Positions 1-13,322 are shown, counted from the stretch's first letter. The stretch: 64,000 nt of DNA from Hippasteria phrygiana (GCA_037893225.1 JAZGUH010000196.1:310001-374000); one strand, 5' to 3'. Numbers and translations: made by a program. Notes: generated from the sequence alone by a model not told the origin.

Positions 1-1309
1 ACAATGTGTATTTATTGACAGGTATTAAAAATGATTCAATTATAACATAAAATTGAAAGGCTAATTGGTTTCGTTTATGGTTAATTTTGGCAGCACAATA
101 GTGCAATGTACATTTCGTGAACTTGTGAGTTCCATACCCCCGTTATCCTGACATGCTGGTTTTACTTTTAATATAAAATCAACCAAGATGATAACGTCAA
201 CTTGCCAGGAATGGTTTGTTATGAATACTTGCCCCATTTGTGCTCCTCCCTTCCAAGGAAAAAAACGAATATTCTAAACAACCAAGTCAAAAGATCATAT
301 TGAAAGTAAATCATTTTCCTGTGTGTTTACGTACATTCACAAATGCAGGATAAGAGTTTGTCAGATGACTTAACAAATGTCTAATAAAAAGAAAAGTGAT
401 GCTAACCAGACTGTGCTTAAAAAATAAAACAAAACAAAAGTGGTTATGTTTCGTTTGGTCCATTTGGGCAAATGCCAACAGGTGTCAATTTTTCATAGGG
501 AACAAAGTGTTAATGAAACTGTGCCCATTAGATCCATCAAAGTTACCTTTATGCTGGACTTCGTAGGCAAAAATCATCAAACAATGGTGTACTTTGCAAT
601 CCTCAGTCTTAGTACAAAAAACACTTAGTTAAACCCTTCCTCCATGGTTAAACCTTTTAGCCACATGAACAGCGGCCGCGCTTTGCTCTTACAAGCACTG
701 TACACGTAGCGTGAACACGGCTAGGCTACAATATGCAAATACGTTGGGTCCATCTAATAGTCTTGGAACAACCATTCGCCCTGGCTTATATTTTTCTTGA
801 TTGTCGCTGGATGTCCAGCGACGACCTCGTATGCGAATAATAGACGTTTAGGCGGGGCTAATGTATGGACTGTCCAATCACCAAGGACAAGCCCCTGACG
901 TCATTAAATGTTGCAATCATCGAAAACCTCCAATTTCAATATGAATTTCCACACACCCTATAAGGCAGTTAAGGCCAGTTTCTTTGTTCACTTTGAAAAA
1001 AGATAATTGATTAAAGTCTTGCCACTGTTGCCAAAAATCTACCATCATTTATAATGTATTCATTGCATACATTGTACATGCACTGTACATGTGAAGTGCA
1101 AGGTGTATGTACAATGCACATGTACGTATGTAAACATAGATACATTTACACATATTCAATGCCACAGCATTATGACACATCCTTCATTGCTGATAATAGC
1201 AAATATTTGACCTTTTGAACATCTCAAGTGTGGGGGCTGATGAAGGAAAAGCCATACAGATTCTTGATAACTAGGCCAACAGCATTTATGTCAATGACAT
1301 TTGACAGTG
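1..1309. other. Left flank, no gene seen
   Basis: AT-rich. Contains GCGGCCGC (672-679) and CATTGTACATG-type palindromic words near 1065-1130. Open frames are short and show no protein features. Confidence 0.6.
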
Positions 1310-1552
1310 TTGATCAGCAGGGCTGTAGTCAAGTCCCTGCAAGTCCTTATACAAGTCCTTATACAAGTCCTTATACAAGTCCTTTCATAAAGCCAGTCAC
1401 AAGTAAATGGATGAACAATGACAAAGGAATGCCTTTGTCAAAGCACATTTGAATAGCTTGTGATTGGAATTAGGACTGGACAGGAGGGCTTGTGGAGGGC
1501 TTGTGATGGGCTTGTACATGTGATAGACTCACTACAGCCCTGTTGATCACAG
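1310..1552. mobile_element. TIR element related to the 30.1 kb element (copy 1)
   Basis: Ends TGATCAGCAGGGCTGTAGTC and CACTACAGCCCTGTTGATCA are inverted. Here the left arm is expanded (ACAAGTCCTTAT three times) while the right has GGGCTTGTG words. The body TCATAAAGCCAGTCACAAGT matches the other copies. Confidence 0.7.
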
Positions 1553-2024
1553 CAAAAGAAAAAAACAGTTGAATGTTATGCTTGCAGTTGCACAGGGGTA
1601 AATAGTTCATGTGAATGTACACTGTATGAAGTAAAATCTTTCTATCAATTTGAGTCCATTCATCATGTGTCTAATTTGCATACTTTTATTTTCAATTTAC
1701 GTTACAAATTCTTATGATTTGAGGCATACAATCACACTCGCACGCCATCACACGCCTAAAAGCTTCCCCACAAGTGCGAATAATTGCACAACTAAATCCG
1801 TGGCATACATTTCCAACAGGTAATCATACCTCATACATGTAGTTTGTAAATTGAAATTAAACAAGCGCATAGTTACTTCTCCCAGCGAAACAGCTGGGCA
1901 GCACTGCATGGCTTCTGCTGGCCAGTGCGCAATGTTATCTTATTGTATTTTAATTCTTTCTGGTAATGAAACCAAGGATTCCTCAAAAGCGCATACATCG
2001 CACTGTATCCTGAAAGCCTGAAGA

Positions 2025-2192
2025 AACCTGTAGGAAGACGACCAAGAAATGTTAAGTTTTAGAAGTGGGAGGAAAACCCCAGAATGATATTCTGGAGAAA
2101 ACCCATGGAATCAGGTACATGTAGGGACTGAAAACCCAATCCACATGTCGACCCTGGTGGGATTCGAACCCAGGTCACAGTAGCCTTGTATT
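2025..2192 (-). mobile_element. tRNA-derived SINE copy (family 2)
   Basis: Minus strand has B box GGTTCGAATCC (2170-2160) followed by TGTGGATTGGGTTTTCAGTC and a body with GGGTTTTC and TCCTCCCAC blocks. The same order and words occur at 28930-29115, which shows a dispersed family. The A-box half is poorly preserved. Confidence 0.65.
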
Positions 2193-2199
2193 AACAGTA

Positions 2200-5100
2200 C
2201 AGTAACAGCACAGTAGCTTTGTTTCAATGTGGTTTGCTACCAAAGATAAATTAATTTTTCTGTTTTTGTTTTATACAGATCAGACCACCCTACATGTATT
2301 TAAATAAACTTCAATATTTGCTGGGGTTGATTTTCATTTATTTATTTATTTATTTATATTTGTATTTTTCTTTTGTTTTGTTTATCTTATAATAATAAGC
2401 CAGTTCAGTATTTCAACTGCGCATGTGCACAATGACATGGGTCACGGGTCATTCGGGATAACTAATGCGAGCATATGAACGGGCAATTTTATCCCGAATA
2501 ACCTTTGACCTGGACTACTTCATTGAGATACTTAACTGGCTTATTATTAACATTTATTATATATTTAGTATGAAATTTTGTGGGAACTGGACCAAAAAAA
2601 ACCTTTCTGTGAGCTCTCTTGATACATGGCTTTTCATGTAAACCAAGGTAAAAAGGACACACCAGATTGTTCCAGACAGCATCAAACAGACATCTGGCTT
2701 CTGGGGACCACCTGGCCTTGGTCCAGTCCTTGCCTGGACCACAAACTTAGTGCTGGGCAATATCACATAAGAAAAATCCAGGTGTGTTTTTTTTCCACAC
2801 GCCTGTAATTTCTATTTACAAATGATTGGTTACACAGTAATCTGCATCTAATCAAGATGTTTTTATCCAGAGCAAAGAATTACGACAACCCATTAATATT
2901 TACCAAATGCAGATAGAGGAGCTTGCAAATGTCATAATTTACATCAAGTGTCCTGTATTAACTAAAATGGACTTCTTACCCCAACATGCCTGATGCATGT
3001 GTTGGCAGAGGCAGTGGCTAAGACATGTTTTGTTTTGTTTTTACAAGTTCATGGCGTTTTTACAAGTTCATGGCATTTTAGCAAGGAATTGGAAATAACC
3101 TGGCAACAGGCCTTGGTAGACGAGCCTGTTAGTGCCACTGAAAGTATAAATTGCTAAAATGCAAGTGTACTTTATAGTAAAGCTTGTTTTTCCCAAAGAA
3201 ATTTTCGGTAAATCTTATTTTTCAAAGTATAGTTTCGGGGAAATTATGCACCCTCTATCGTCCTCACATGCGCGCTGCGCCAACAAAATTTACAACAAAT
3301 ATACATAGACTTTTGAAAAAATTGAGAGTCCCCGCATAAGTACATATGTATGTAAATTCTAGGTATTAATTTCAAATGATTTTGTCAGGGTCAAAGACTA
3401 TTGCATCAATGCAGCTGGGGAAACATATCTCATCACTTTGATATTTTGTGGAAAACACAAACTCTGAGACCAACAAAAATAAATAGCTACAGGGCATAAT
3501 TTTGACAAGAAAATTTGTGTAGTGGTTATTGCTACGCAATATTAATATTGCATACATGTAGCAGTTTGCTATACATGCGTAGCAGTTTGGTCCGGAGTTG
3601 CACCTGTGCTTTAAATAAAGAAAGAGTCGTTTACTGGTATAAAGCTCATTTGTATGCAGGAGCTTAAACCTGTTGGATCAAGCTTTCAGCCCAGTGTTGG
3701 ACATGCACGAGTGGAAATTTTACTAGCCTTTTTTTTCCTGGTATTTTGGTGTTGTACAGCGTTTGGTTTGACACTTGTCACGTATGCATATATGCCGAAA
3801 TACCTTTGAAGAGAGGGCGCTGTCCGCCCTACATATATGACTAGACTTGATTTCAAGTCCGACATCGCGGTTATTTTTTTTTCTGCATCAGCCACGCTAA
3901 ACGTCATTACCCATATTGGTTATCACACACTAACTCGCGATCGGGCTCGCGATCTCAGACTTGACCCTTACGTGCATATGGGATATTCTTGTATTCATAA
4001 CTAAATTTACATAATAAAACGGAGGCCCATAGAAATGGCCAATCAGAAGGACACAAAAAACGTGTAGGCCGCGTCCATTACCAATAGGTTACAATACAGT
4101 GTTCAGTCTCAAATTTGTATGATACTTGGCACAATGGCACGTAATGGTATTTAAAACCTACATTGTACATGTATAGCTAAATCATATTAGATCTTATATT
4201 AGTAGAAAAAATACCAAAATAAAAACGTGATCGTTAGTTTTTGTTACTAGACGAAAAATGCTTTACCTATACCTAATCCGACGAACAAAATTTAAAATTA
4301 GAAGTCATCTTTAGGTTCCCAATCAAACGGTACCATACACGCGCGCTCGTTATACGCACGCTCACATTGTGCCCTTGACCAATAGGTGAAAAGTAAACAC
4401 GTTCCAAAGTACAATGTAAACATGCGCCTTATAATTATGTACTAAGCACGCATATAAAGCGTGCGCGAGCGCTGTACCACCCGATTGGGTGGCTTCTAAT
4501 GGTTCGTCGGATTAGTGGAATCGTCCAGTAATTCTCCTGGTGTGAATATTTATGTTATAGAAGGATTTTGGTGATTCCGACCAATCAGCTTGTTCCGTCC
4601 ACTTTTGGACTAATTCGTTATAGGGTGTGTACGAACCGATCAACGAGTCTGTGATCGTGATCCAAGGTTAACTCACAAGAGGATGCACAAGAGGGCGCTA
4701 TTTCCGGCACTATTCTGTGATTGTATTGGCTATCAGGCCGACAAAACCACTATCACAGACTTGGAACCAAGTATACCCTATGACTAACCTTTAGTCAAGG
4801 TGCTCGTGGTAATTCTGGTCGATAATGTGCATTATAAAAAGGAAACAAACTTTTCTTCAATGATTTTCATAGTTTTGGGCTTTAAAATGTTGTTTGTGGA
4901 ATTGTTTTCTTCTAACTGGTGTAGAGTTCTTGACTTTTTTCAGCGTACAAATGTAACTAAGTTTGAATGATGACAGTCTAATTCACAGCACCCTCTGTTG
5001 GTAAGGTCCATTTTGCAGTACCCGGTTGAAGCATGCTCATGCTCACTCACGCTCAAGTTATAATTAAACCGATCACGTCCGGTTTTGATTTTTGAAAACC

Positions 5101-6390
5101 TCAAAACTGTCTGCAACAATATTTCATTCATTTCAGAAAATCAGAGTGAAAAAAATGTCAAACAATACTTCCAAAACCACAAAGAAAAGATTACCGTACT
5201 TGTCTGAAGAACACTGAACAGTCTTTGTCTTTGGCGCAAATGACATTTCCTGAATCGTGAGGCTTATTAATTTCACGCATCGCAAGCGCGAGCCCATGCT
5301 TGACACAGCGCTTGCATGCACAGTACATGCAACGAACACCACTGGATTTACTATACTATACTCATGAGCTTGTGCGCGTGCGCGTCTACGTCACAAATTA
5401 GACTTCGACATAGTACTCTATTGGAAACACTCATATCGCTCACGTATTAAACGAGTCACGAAAATTGACAAACAGCCAATTGAACCAAATAAGCTGCTTC
5501 GACTTGGCGAGTCTGATTCTCGCATTGCACATGCAGGGGAATTCCCTCACATGTGTAATACGTTCAATTTTGCACGTGTTCGCTGGTCGCATGGGATCGT
5601 CAGCTTCGTTGGTTCTGCTCCGCATGTACCACTATTAGCGTGACAAAAGCTCGTGATTACGGAAGCCAGCGCTGCATTCCCAGTCACGCGAACGACAACT
5701 AGCTTCGCGAAGAAATAATTTTTAGGATCGACAAGAGAGTGGTGGGGCGTTCGCGTCGTTCGCAGGAGGGGAACACATCCGTTGTTTCCGCGCGCTTGAC
5801 GTCAGCTCGAAGCCAGCGGCGACAAAATGGCGGCGCCCTTTGTTTTCAAGGTCGGTAAACCGGTTAAACCGAGTCAAACTTGGGCGTTTTTTTTCGGTTT
5901 TGGTTTAATCTAAAACCGCACAAGCTTAGTGCACGGGAGGAGGCTCGATCCCCACTAGAGGTTATCAAGTTTTCTCCAGTTATACAGTATTGTATTTCAC
6001 ATTTTTAGTCTTTGGAATTTCTTATCAAATTCTTTGCGCTCATAGCCTCCAATGGCTAGCAGATCTTTTGAAATTTAAGCCCTGAACCCTGATTTAGAGT
6101 AGGTCAAAGAGAACGTGATCAAATGCTTGCCTGCACTTGCTCAACCAACATTGATGCTTACTGGGAATAACCTCAATTGGACATGGGAATGAGCCAACAA
6201 AGGTTCAAGAAAAGACGTGTGGTGTGTGAAAAAGCTCACTATAATTAGACGCTCCAAAACTTATTCTACATGTAGTACAATTGCATGAAAACTGCTTGTG
6301 AAAGTGTTCAATCAGATCAATTATAACATAATGCAAAAAGCGTTTGTTTGTACAAATCTAACAGACTAAAAGATTTTCAAAGTGATCAAA
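2200..6390. other. Repeat-poor intergenic stretch without recognised gene
   Basis: Apart from the TTTA run at 2336-2358 and the CRE/candidate exon near 5.8 kb, nothing is recognised. The part from 4.3 to 5.9 kb is richer in CpG than the rest. Confidence 0.5.
5797..5854 (+). promoter_or_regulatory. CRE plus candidate first coding exon (MAAPFVFKV)
   Basis: A consensus CRE, TGACGTCA (5797-5804), lies 22 bases before AAAATGGCGGCG, a YY1/Kozak-like start in CpG-rich sequence. The frame reads MAAPFVFKV plus one base to a GTAAAC donor at 5855. I could not identify a second exon, so a gene here is a guess. Confidence 0.25.
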
Positions 6391-6394
6391 GAAA

Positions 6395-6445
6395 CTGGCA
6401 GGAGCGGGATTCGAACCTGCGACCTCCGGGACTAAAAGAATTACT
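6395..6445 (-). repeat. tRNA-like B-box fragment
   Basis: The minus strand reads GTCGCAGGTTCGAATCCCGC, a T-arm with B box (6417-6407), preceded by a variable-arm-like GGAGG. Only the 3' half of a tRNA-like fold is evident, so it is a SINE head or tRNA relic, not a functional tRNA. Confidence 0.4.
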
Positions 6446-7079
6446 ACATAAAAATGAGCTTCCTGGTGGGGATCTTCCAAACCTAAAAACTTGCCAAAAA
6501 GAGCAGTGTTATGATAAAAGGTCACACCTCATACATTTCTGCATAACTTCACGACCCCACCATAAACACAGCACATATTCACAACCATTCTTCTTGCAAA
6601 AACAAAAACCAACCCCAAAACACTGGAGATATATGGACTTTGTAACTTGACATGTACTGTTTAGCGCAAAAAACAAAGTCCAGTAGTCACTCTGTGGAAA
6701 TAATGTTTCTAGATCTAGTGTCCCAAAAAAGAAACCCACAAACAAAGGGGAAATATGACCAAGCTACATGTACATGTGCATACATAATGATCATTATTAA
6801 GATTGTATCATAAACTAGGGCTTCTCCATGTATATCTTTGATGCATTTTTCTGGTCATGCATCTCTGACTTCCACTGTCTTTAAAACCATTTGTCATGTA
6901 CAATGTACATGTGTATAGCTTGGCTATACATTTTATTTTTCCTTTGTGGATTACCCTTTTTGGGGAAACGTGGATTTCAGTCATTAAATTAGAACACTGA
7001 ATATCTCCATCTTCAATGTTGACCTACGTATACATTGTATGTGTACAGTAGATACATCACGTACAACATAAAGGCAAGT

Positions 7080-8395
7080 ACATTTTGTACTTATGTGTTT
7101 CAAAAAAGCACATTTTTGATGACGCCATCATGACGTCACAAATTTTTCACATTTATATGTAAGTATCTGTGAGCTAACAAACCTATTACAAAAAGAATTT
7201 CGAAATTAGCATGTTCTGTTGTCGAGATATGGCTCCAAGGTTCAAAAACTGAAAAATTACCATATTAATGTATGATGATGTCATCATGACGTCACGTAAA
7301 TTTTCATCTACAACACAAGTCGGTCTACCAACAAAACAAGTTTGAGCTTAATCGGACCTATGGTTCTGTAAAATCATTTTAAAACTTTTTCAACCTGCCG
7401 CTAGAGGGCGCTCTTACATTTTATGACATCACCGGTAATTTTTCTGTGAAGTACAACCTAGCCGGAGACTAACATCGTTGAAAGCAAGTTCACATCTGTT
7501 TCCATTTTAAAATTGAAAGGCACTTCCGGTTTCAACCGGAAGGAAGGGTCACGTGATTTTGCACTTAATATAATAAATGAAGACCCTGGATTATTCTATC
7601 AGTTCCCGTAAAAAGCAAAATCAGATCTCTCTCGATTGATTTTATATTGATTTTCAAAGATTAATTTTCAAATTATAAGGCACTTCCGGTTTGGACCGGA
7701 AGGAAGGGTCACGTGACTTTGTACGTAATATCAAAAATGAAGACCCTGGATTATTCTATCAGTTCCCGTAAAAAGCAAAATCAGATCTCTCTCGATTGAT
7801 TTTATATTGATTTTCAAAGATTAAATCTACAAATCTTTGATTGCTTGTAATCCAATATTTAATGACGTCATCGTGACATCATTATCAGAAAGCTCGAGAG
7901 CTATGTTAACTATGCTATCTGAAACAAATATCTGGATTATATCTCTCGCGGTTGATTTTTCAGCAATTTTTCAAGGTTTAAAGGTCTTTTCATTGCAACT
8001 TCCGGTCTGGTGACGTCATCAATCTTTCTCTCCCTCAACTTGTTCTTAGCATGAAGCCGATTACATACATCAATTATAAAGTGATTTCAGCAAACTTCGC
8101 CACAGACATTAACTGATTATTCATTTTAAACATTTTTCAACCTGCCGCTAGAGGGCGCTCGAACATTTTATAACGTCACAAATAATTGTTTTGTGAAGTG
8201 CAACCTGGGCGGAGACTAACACCGTTGAAAGCAAGTTCATATCTTTTTCCACTTTCAAATTACAGGGCACTTCCGGTTACTATCAATTCCCACAAAAATC
8301 AAGTTCAGGTCTTTCACGGTCGAATTTATATTAATTTTCAAAGATTAAATCTATTAATCTTTAATTGCTTGTAATTTGATACATGATGACGTTAT
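7080..8395. repeat. TGACGTCA-rich repeat block with internal duplications
   Basis: A block starting AAAAAAGCACATTTTTGATG contains GACGTCA repeatedly. A segment of about 175 bp (GGCACTTCCGGTTT...GTTCCCGTAAAAAGC) is tandemly duplicated at 7515-7820. A second duplicated segment (CAACCTGCCGCTAGAGGGCG) occurs at 7395 and 8140. Related copies lie at 54750-55110 and 55420-55870. The open frame at 8186-8374 is part of the repeat. Confidence 0.7.
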
Positions 8396-8542
8396 CATGA
8401 CATCATAGTAATATGCACGAGTTCAGTACAGGGTCCAAGTCTATGCAAACTCTCATTAAGATTGAAGTCTGTTTAATGGCAAAAGTGGCGGCGAGAATAA
8501 AACGTGTGCTTTGTCTATGGCATTTTTGATAGAAGAACAAGA

Positions 8543-8584
8543 AGGAGAAGAAGAAGAAGAAGAGGAGAAGAAGAAAAAAAAAAT
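8543..8584 (+). repeat. GAA-rich purine tract
   Basis: AGAAGGAGAAGAAGAAGAAG-type run ending in poly-A. Confidence 0.85.
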
Positions 8585-8972
8585 CAGAACAAAAACAAAG
8601 GCTTTTCCGAAAAATTTCGGAAAGCCAAAAAAGCCAAAACATCACCCTTTGTGTCTTTTTAGAGTTCACTTATTTTACGCCTGAATAAATCTGACAAAAT
8701 GCATGCATGGATTTCTTGGTGTACAACGTGCCGTTCACCTTCTCAGTCCCGCATAAAACCGCGACAAAAAGTGGTCCAGTTCTGAATCAGTTAAAGCTTT
8801 AATTGTTGTTCCTGCGTGTCTTGCAAATTCCTCTAATCGTTTGACTGCATATTTCATTTCTCTTTGTGTTAGCAGCGTCAGCATCGCCTACGAGTTCCAA
8901 TATTTCGTTGTCTGTTAGGAAAATATACCGCGGTTCGGAAACACTCTCCGCCATTTTGTGTGAATGACAGCC

Positions 8973-9051
8973 TAGACTGGTTCCCGGTCCCCATGTGTAT
9001 ATAATATACAATTGAAGTCCGAAGGACAATGGAGGGACCGGGAACCAGTCC
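8973..9051. mobile_element. 79-bp hairpin element with 10-bp direct repeats
   Basis: GACTGGTTCCCGGTCC (8975) and GGACCGGGAACCAGTC (ending 9050) are perfect inverted ends. AATGACAGCC occurs on both sides (8963-8972 and 9052-9061), a likely target duplication. The ends resemble the TAGTCTGGTTCC family. Confidence 0.7.
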
Positions 9052-9330
9052 AATGACAGCCGTGTTGTAGCGGCAGGGAAGTTCTATCAAACGCGTTACC
9101 GTTTGATAGAGCCATGTGATAGAACTTTTTTTTATCGGTGCGGTTCGCGTTGTGCGATGAGACAAATAATTCAATGCACGTGATCGACAATCCACCAATC
9201 GGATGGCGGGGATTTATTCAGGCATTGTATAAAACATAATAGTACATTTTGATGGGCACAATTCCAAGTTGATTTATGTACATTGTATACTGAACACAAG
9301 GTGATTTGATTGATTTATCTGTACACATCA

Positions 9331-9659
9331 GGGTTCGCCCTTAACACTGGTCCGCTGGCCAAATGCCAGTTAAAACGTTGGCGGACTAGTTAAAACCCTC
9401 TCCAAAAAGTCCGGCGGGCCAGTTAAAATCCTCCATGGTATAGTGCATGCATAGCCAAACGAACGCGCGCAAAAAATTATGCCAGCTAAGGCTGTTCCAT
9501 TTATTTTAAGTATCATTTTTTATGGAGCTTTTTCTACTACCTCATAATTAAAAAAGTAGTTGAAAAAAAATGGACCAGTGGAAATGCTGGCGGACTAGTT
9601 AAAAGTCCAACTAACAAGTCCGGCCGGCCAGTGAAAAAAAAAGTTAAGGGGAAACCCTG
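9331..9659 (+). repeat. Dispersed repeat with CCCTTAAC ends (copy 1)
   Basis: Contains GGCGGACTAGTTAAAA twice and ends AGTTAAGGGGAAACCCTG; start and end are roughly inverted (GGTTCGCCCTTAAC / GTTAAGGGGAAACC). A reverse-orientation copy lies at 53730-54000. Confidence 0.75.
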
Positions 9660-9854
9660 CACATACCTGGTAAATGAAAGAATTTCTGTGTGCTATTCAG
9701 GATATACCGCTCCCTACTGGCACTCAGGAAGTAATTCAGTACATATACTGGCATGTTTGGACAAACTGTGACTGAAGTACACTTTGTTGCATTCACAAAA
9801 AGAACCACGAGTTATACTGAATGTGTAAACAAAGCGTATGTGTAGCTGTTAATA

Positions 9855-9967
9855 AGGGGATAAAAGTGTGATGACCCGGTCTTTACCACGTCAATAATAA
9901 CAGTGGTCACGACCCTTCGAGGTTATTATTGACTGGTAAAGACCGGGTAATCACATTTTTTTATCCC
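9855..9967. repeat. Hairpin of about 110 bp
   Basis: GGGGATAAAAGTGTGATGAC...AATAATAAC pairs with GTTATTATTGACTGGTAAAG...TTATCCCC. An outer CATTCATAAATGCC (9968) pairs with GGCATTTATGAATG (10329), so the hairpin may be part of a larger element reaching 10342. Confidence 0.65.
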
Positions 9968-10404
9968 CATTCATAAATGCCTTCTTATGAAAAATGCAAA
10001 AACCTCCCGTAAAAAGGACAAAATGCGAAGCTTTTTTACCCCACTTTTTCTCCCATTTGCTCAGTACAAAACACATGTGCGTGAAGGCTCCGCGCCTGTC
10101 TGTCGCGTGCACGTACGCACGAGATGCAGCGTTTTATACGCGTGCATTAGCATTGTCTTACATTATGAAAGTTGTGCGCGCACCTACTACGTTCTCCTTG
10201 TTGCGTATCAGCTGAGAACCGCTGTATGACGCGCCGTGTTTAAACAACTTCCAGCCGTGTTTAAACAACCGTTTAAACACGCCCACTTGACAGGCTCTAG
10301 ACCAATAGGGATAAGTGAAACTCGCTTAGGCATTTATGAATGTGTTTCAAACGGTCAATGCATTTGTTAGCAATCATCTTTCTCATAAGATTTTATGGAA
10401 CGCA

Positions 10405-10587
10405 CAGTACATTGCAATTAAAAGTTAACCTGCGAATGGGAATCTCTTCCCAAAGAATAATTTTCATTTCACAAAATGTGAAAACAAATTTCCCAAAGTG
10501 GGAAAACATTTTCACTCTTTTCACACAAGTGGGCAAACATTTCCAATGCCTTTTTCACACAAGCGTGAAAATATTTTGACTAATTCA

Positions 10588-10630
<43 letters not shown>

Positions 10631-10728
10631 AGTTGTGAAATGTGAAAAATGTGAAATGAATGTGAATGGGAATTCTTTTCACAAAATGTCCCATTCCCAT
10701 TCAGTGTGTTAACTTTCAATTGCAGCAG
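10405..10728. mobile_element. Element with GTGAAAA-type array and a 41-base G run
   Basis: GCAATTAAAAGTTAACCTGC near 10412 and GTGTTAACTTTCAATTGC at 10707-10724 are inverted ends. Between them, words such as TTTTCACA, GTGGGAAAA and GTGAAATGTG recur in both orientations, broken by G41 (10589-10629) at about the centre. It resembles the arrays at 10740 and 11860. Confidence 0.6.
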
Positions 10729-10739
10729 GGCATGTGTAT

Positions 10740-10960
10740 ACAGTACATGTACGTTGCAATTGAAACTTAATTCTGCGAATTGGACTGGGAAAATAAACGA
10801 AAAGAATTCGCATACACATTCGCATTTCGCACGCAACTTTCCCCCCTGCGATTTCGCAGCGAAAACTCTGCGAAAATGTTGCAAAAATAGTGCGAAAAAC
10901 TTGCAAAAACTGTGCGAAAACGGTGCAAAGAAATGTGCAAACTTGTCCGAGCAGCGTGCC
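10740..10960. repeat. GCGAAAA/GCAAAAA array
   Basis: Starts CAGTACATGTACGTTGCAAT, GAAACTTAA, akin to the ends of the 10.4 kb element, then a run of about 12-base words of the type TGCGAAAAN to 10955. The derived word (GCGAAAA instead of GTGAAAA) suggests a diverged relative. Confidence 0.5.
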
Positions 10961-10979
10961 TTGCTGTTTTAGCCGGCCG

Positions 10980-11850
10980 TCCGCATGCAGCTCAGATAGA
11001 ACACCAAGTCAGCGAAATTCCTCTCCAGAAAGCTCAAAAATGAGTCTCGAAAAAAATTACGAGAGCGATAATTTTTCAACATTGTTGAAAAAATCACTAC
11101 CGTACAGCTCCCGTGATTTTGTGGAGAAAATTTCAACTACAAAAAAATATTTCTTACCGATGAAATCTCCATCCAGTTTGACAGGAATACATGTATTACA
11201 GCACGTGTTCGTTCTTGCCGAATACGTAAACAACTGTTTGCCAATAGACTTCACATTTAGTCTTTAGTCAAATTTACCATATTTCGTTCTACATATACTT
11301 TTTTTAAATGATTCAAATTTTTTTTGCAATAGAATTTTTTTTCATTAATAAAACAAATGTGTCTTTATCCACTAAATTTTGTACACGGTTTAGCAATAGC
11401 GTGTTGAATCGACGTGCGGTAACTGTGACCGTGTACCGCCCGTACTATGCCACCGCGATCGGGACGATCGTCACTGCCGGGCCTGGGGCCTGATGCACCA
11501 TCCGTACGCGTAAAAGATGGGGCCACACAGCGCTACACTACAGGTTCAACGTTTTGCCGAAAAAAATCTTGATGCTAATGCGATCTTGATAGGGACAAAA
11601 TTGCTTGTGAATATGTATGACGATGAGGTATAGTAAACAAAACGAGTTCGTGTTCAAATAGACTGCCTTTAAAATTCTATGCCGTCTTCCTCTAACATTA
11701 GCACTCTCCTTCAACTCAGCAAATAGTGAAAGATTATACTCCTGTTCGAGATTTTACGATCCTCTGCTTTTCATATTGAGAGATGAACAAACGTGTATTG
11801 TGAAAGCATCGAGAACAAATTGTACATTTACATACATGCACATGTACATA
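10980..11850. other. Intergenic, no gene seen
   Basis: CpG-containing, with a 125-codon open frame (10890-11267) that starts inside the GCGAAAA array and shows no recognisable domain; treated as non-coding. Confidence 0.5.
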
Positions 11851-11854
11851 TGTA

Positions 11855-12215
11855 CACGTTATTTTCCCATTTCACAAAGATGTGAAAAAGTTTTCACAAA
11901 AGTGAGAAAAGGGGAGGGGCTAATTCAAGTGGGAAAATTATTTTCACAAAAGTGAGAAAAGGGGAGGGGCTAATTCAAATGGGGAAAATTATTTTCCCAT
12001 TTTGTGAAAAGAGTGTGAAAATGTTTTCACACTTTTGTGAAAAGAGTGTGAAAATATTTTCCCATTTTGTGAAAAGAGCGTGAAAATATTTTCCCATTTT
12101 GGGAAAATATTTTCACATTTTGTGAAATGAAAATGAATTCCCTGGGATGAGAAAAAGTGTGAAAAGATTTTCCCATTTTGAGGTTAACTATTAATTGCAA
12201 TGTACTGTATTACGT
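11855..12215. repeat. GTGAAAA/TTTTCCCA array with repeated core
   Basis: Dense alternation of TTTTCACA, GTGAAAA and TTTTCCCATTTTG. A 60-bp unit with AAAAGGGGAGGGGCTAATTC occurs twice (11905 and 11955). It ends GGTTAACTATTAATTGCAAT, inverted relative to the start of the 10.4 kb element. Confidence 0.65.
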
Positions 12216-12219
12216 ATAT

Positions 12220-13320
12220 GTGCAATTCCGACAAAACTACAGCTCCCTAACATGTAATGATGCTTTTGAACAGTATTTTCTGTTGCCTAATGACTAAATA
12301 ATGCCATTTTTTTCTGTTGGGGAATACATAATAGGCACAAGAAAGCTTGCTATGAACACTATTTACACATAATTTTCCACAACATGTACCATCATGTATC
12401 AAACAGATTGTGGTACCCCGTACTCCAAAATGGACCAAGTAGGTACGAAGAAGCTTGGATTACTTCAAAACGGCAGCTGTGATTTCCGAATATAAGTTTT
12501 GATTTTCCTGTGACAAAGACTGAGCTCATCTGAGCCATACATGTATGAGGCAACAACCCAAGGGTGATAAGATATTGAACTTCAAAGCAAAAAGGGGACA
12601 GAATGAGTCAAGGATACATGTAACTACATGCACATGTACAGTAAGGCCGTTTTATTTTTTTAAACTTGGATTACGGATACATGTACGCTGCCGGGAAAAA
12701 TCGGATTTTGAAGAAAAATATTAATAAATCGCCGCCGAAAATTGTCGAATTCGACAACCAAAACAAATAGAAAATAAAAAAATTGCTGCATCGAACTTTG
12801 AAAGTACAATAAACAATCCCGGAAGCGCCACAACATCTAAGACCATAGAACAAGCATAGGATCGTTCGCTTGTGAACACTTGTTGACTGTTTTTGTGTGG
12901 AATCCGATCCGGATGGTGTGCAAATGTACATCATACATATAGGCCTACATGTCTGTGCACAAATATTTATGAACAAGCTGTACGATTTTCAACATGAAGT
13001 TCGACTTGAAAACATGGATGTTAAATACATTATTTTGGTCAGTAATATACAAGTTTCCAACACAAAAACACTCTCTCCTTCATGGAAAAAAACATGCCAC
13101 TTCCCGACGTGATTTCACTGAGCTGACTGCACGACGGTCAACGGTAAACCGCCATCTTGAATTGCCTTATTACATTAATTAAGTTGGGATTTAAACCAAT
13201 AGGGGGACAAGGCACGCTGTGTTTCGGGCCGTTTATGAATATTTAACAGGTCAATCGCCGTGACCATTCATAAATAATTAGATTCCACTGGCCTTATAAG
13301 GGAATTTGAATGCCGTAAAG
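12220..13320. other. Intergenic, no gene seen
   Basis: AT-rich, with short frames on both strands that resemble no family. CATTCATAAAT-type words at 13230-13275 echo those near 9968. Confidence 0.5.
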
Positions 13321-13322
13321 TG

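Noticed and set aside
6395..6445. Functional tRNA gene
   Set aside because: Only the T-arm half is convincing and no acceptor-stem pairing is visible; called a tRNA-like fragment instead.
10585..10884. Minus-strand frame ending in a run of Pro
   Set aside because: The Pro run is the G41 tract read on the other strand; the rest lies in the GTGAAAA array.
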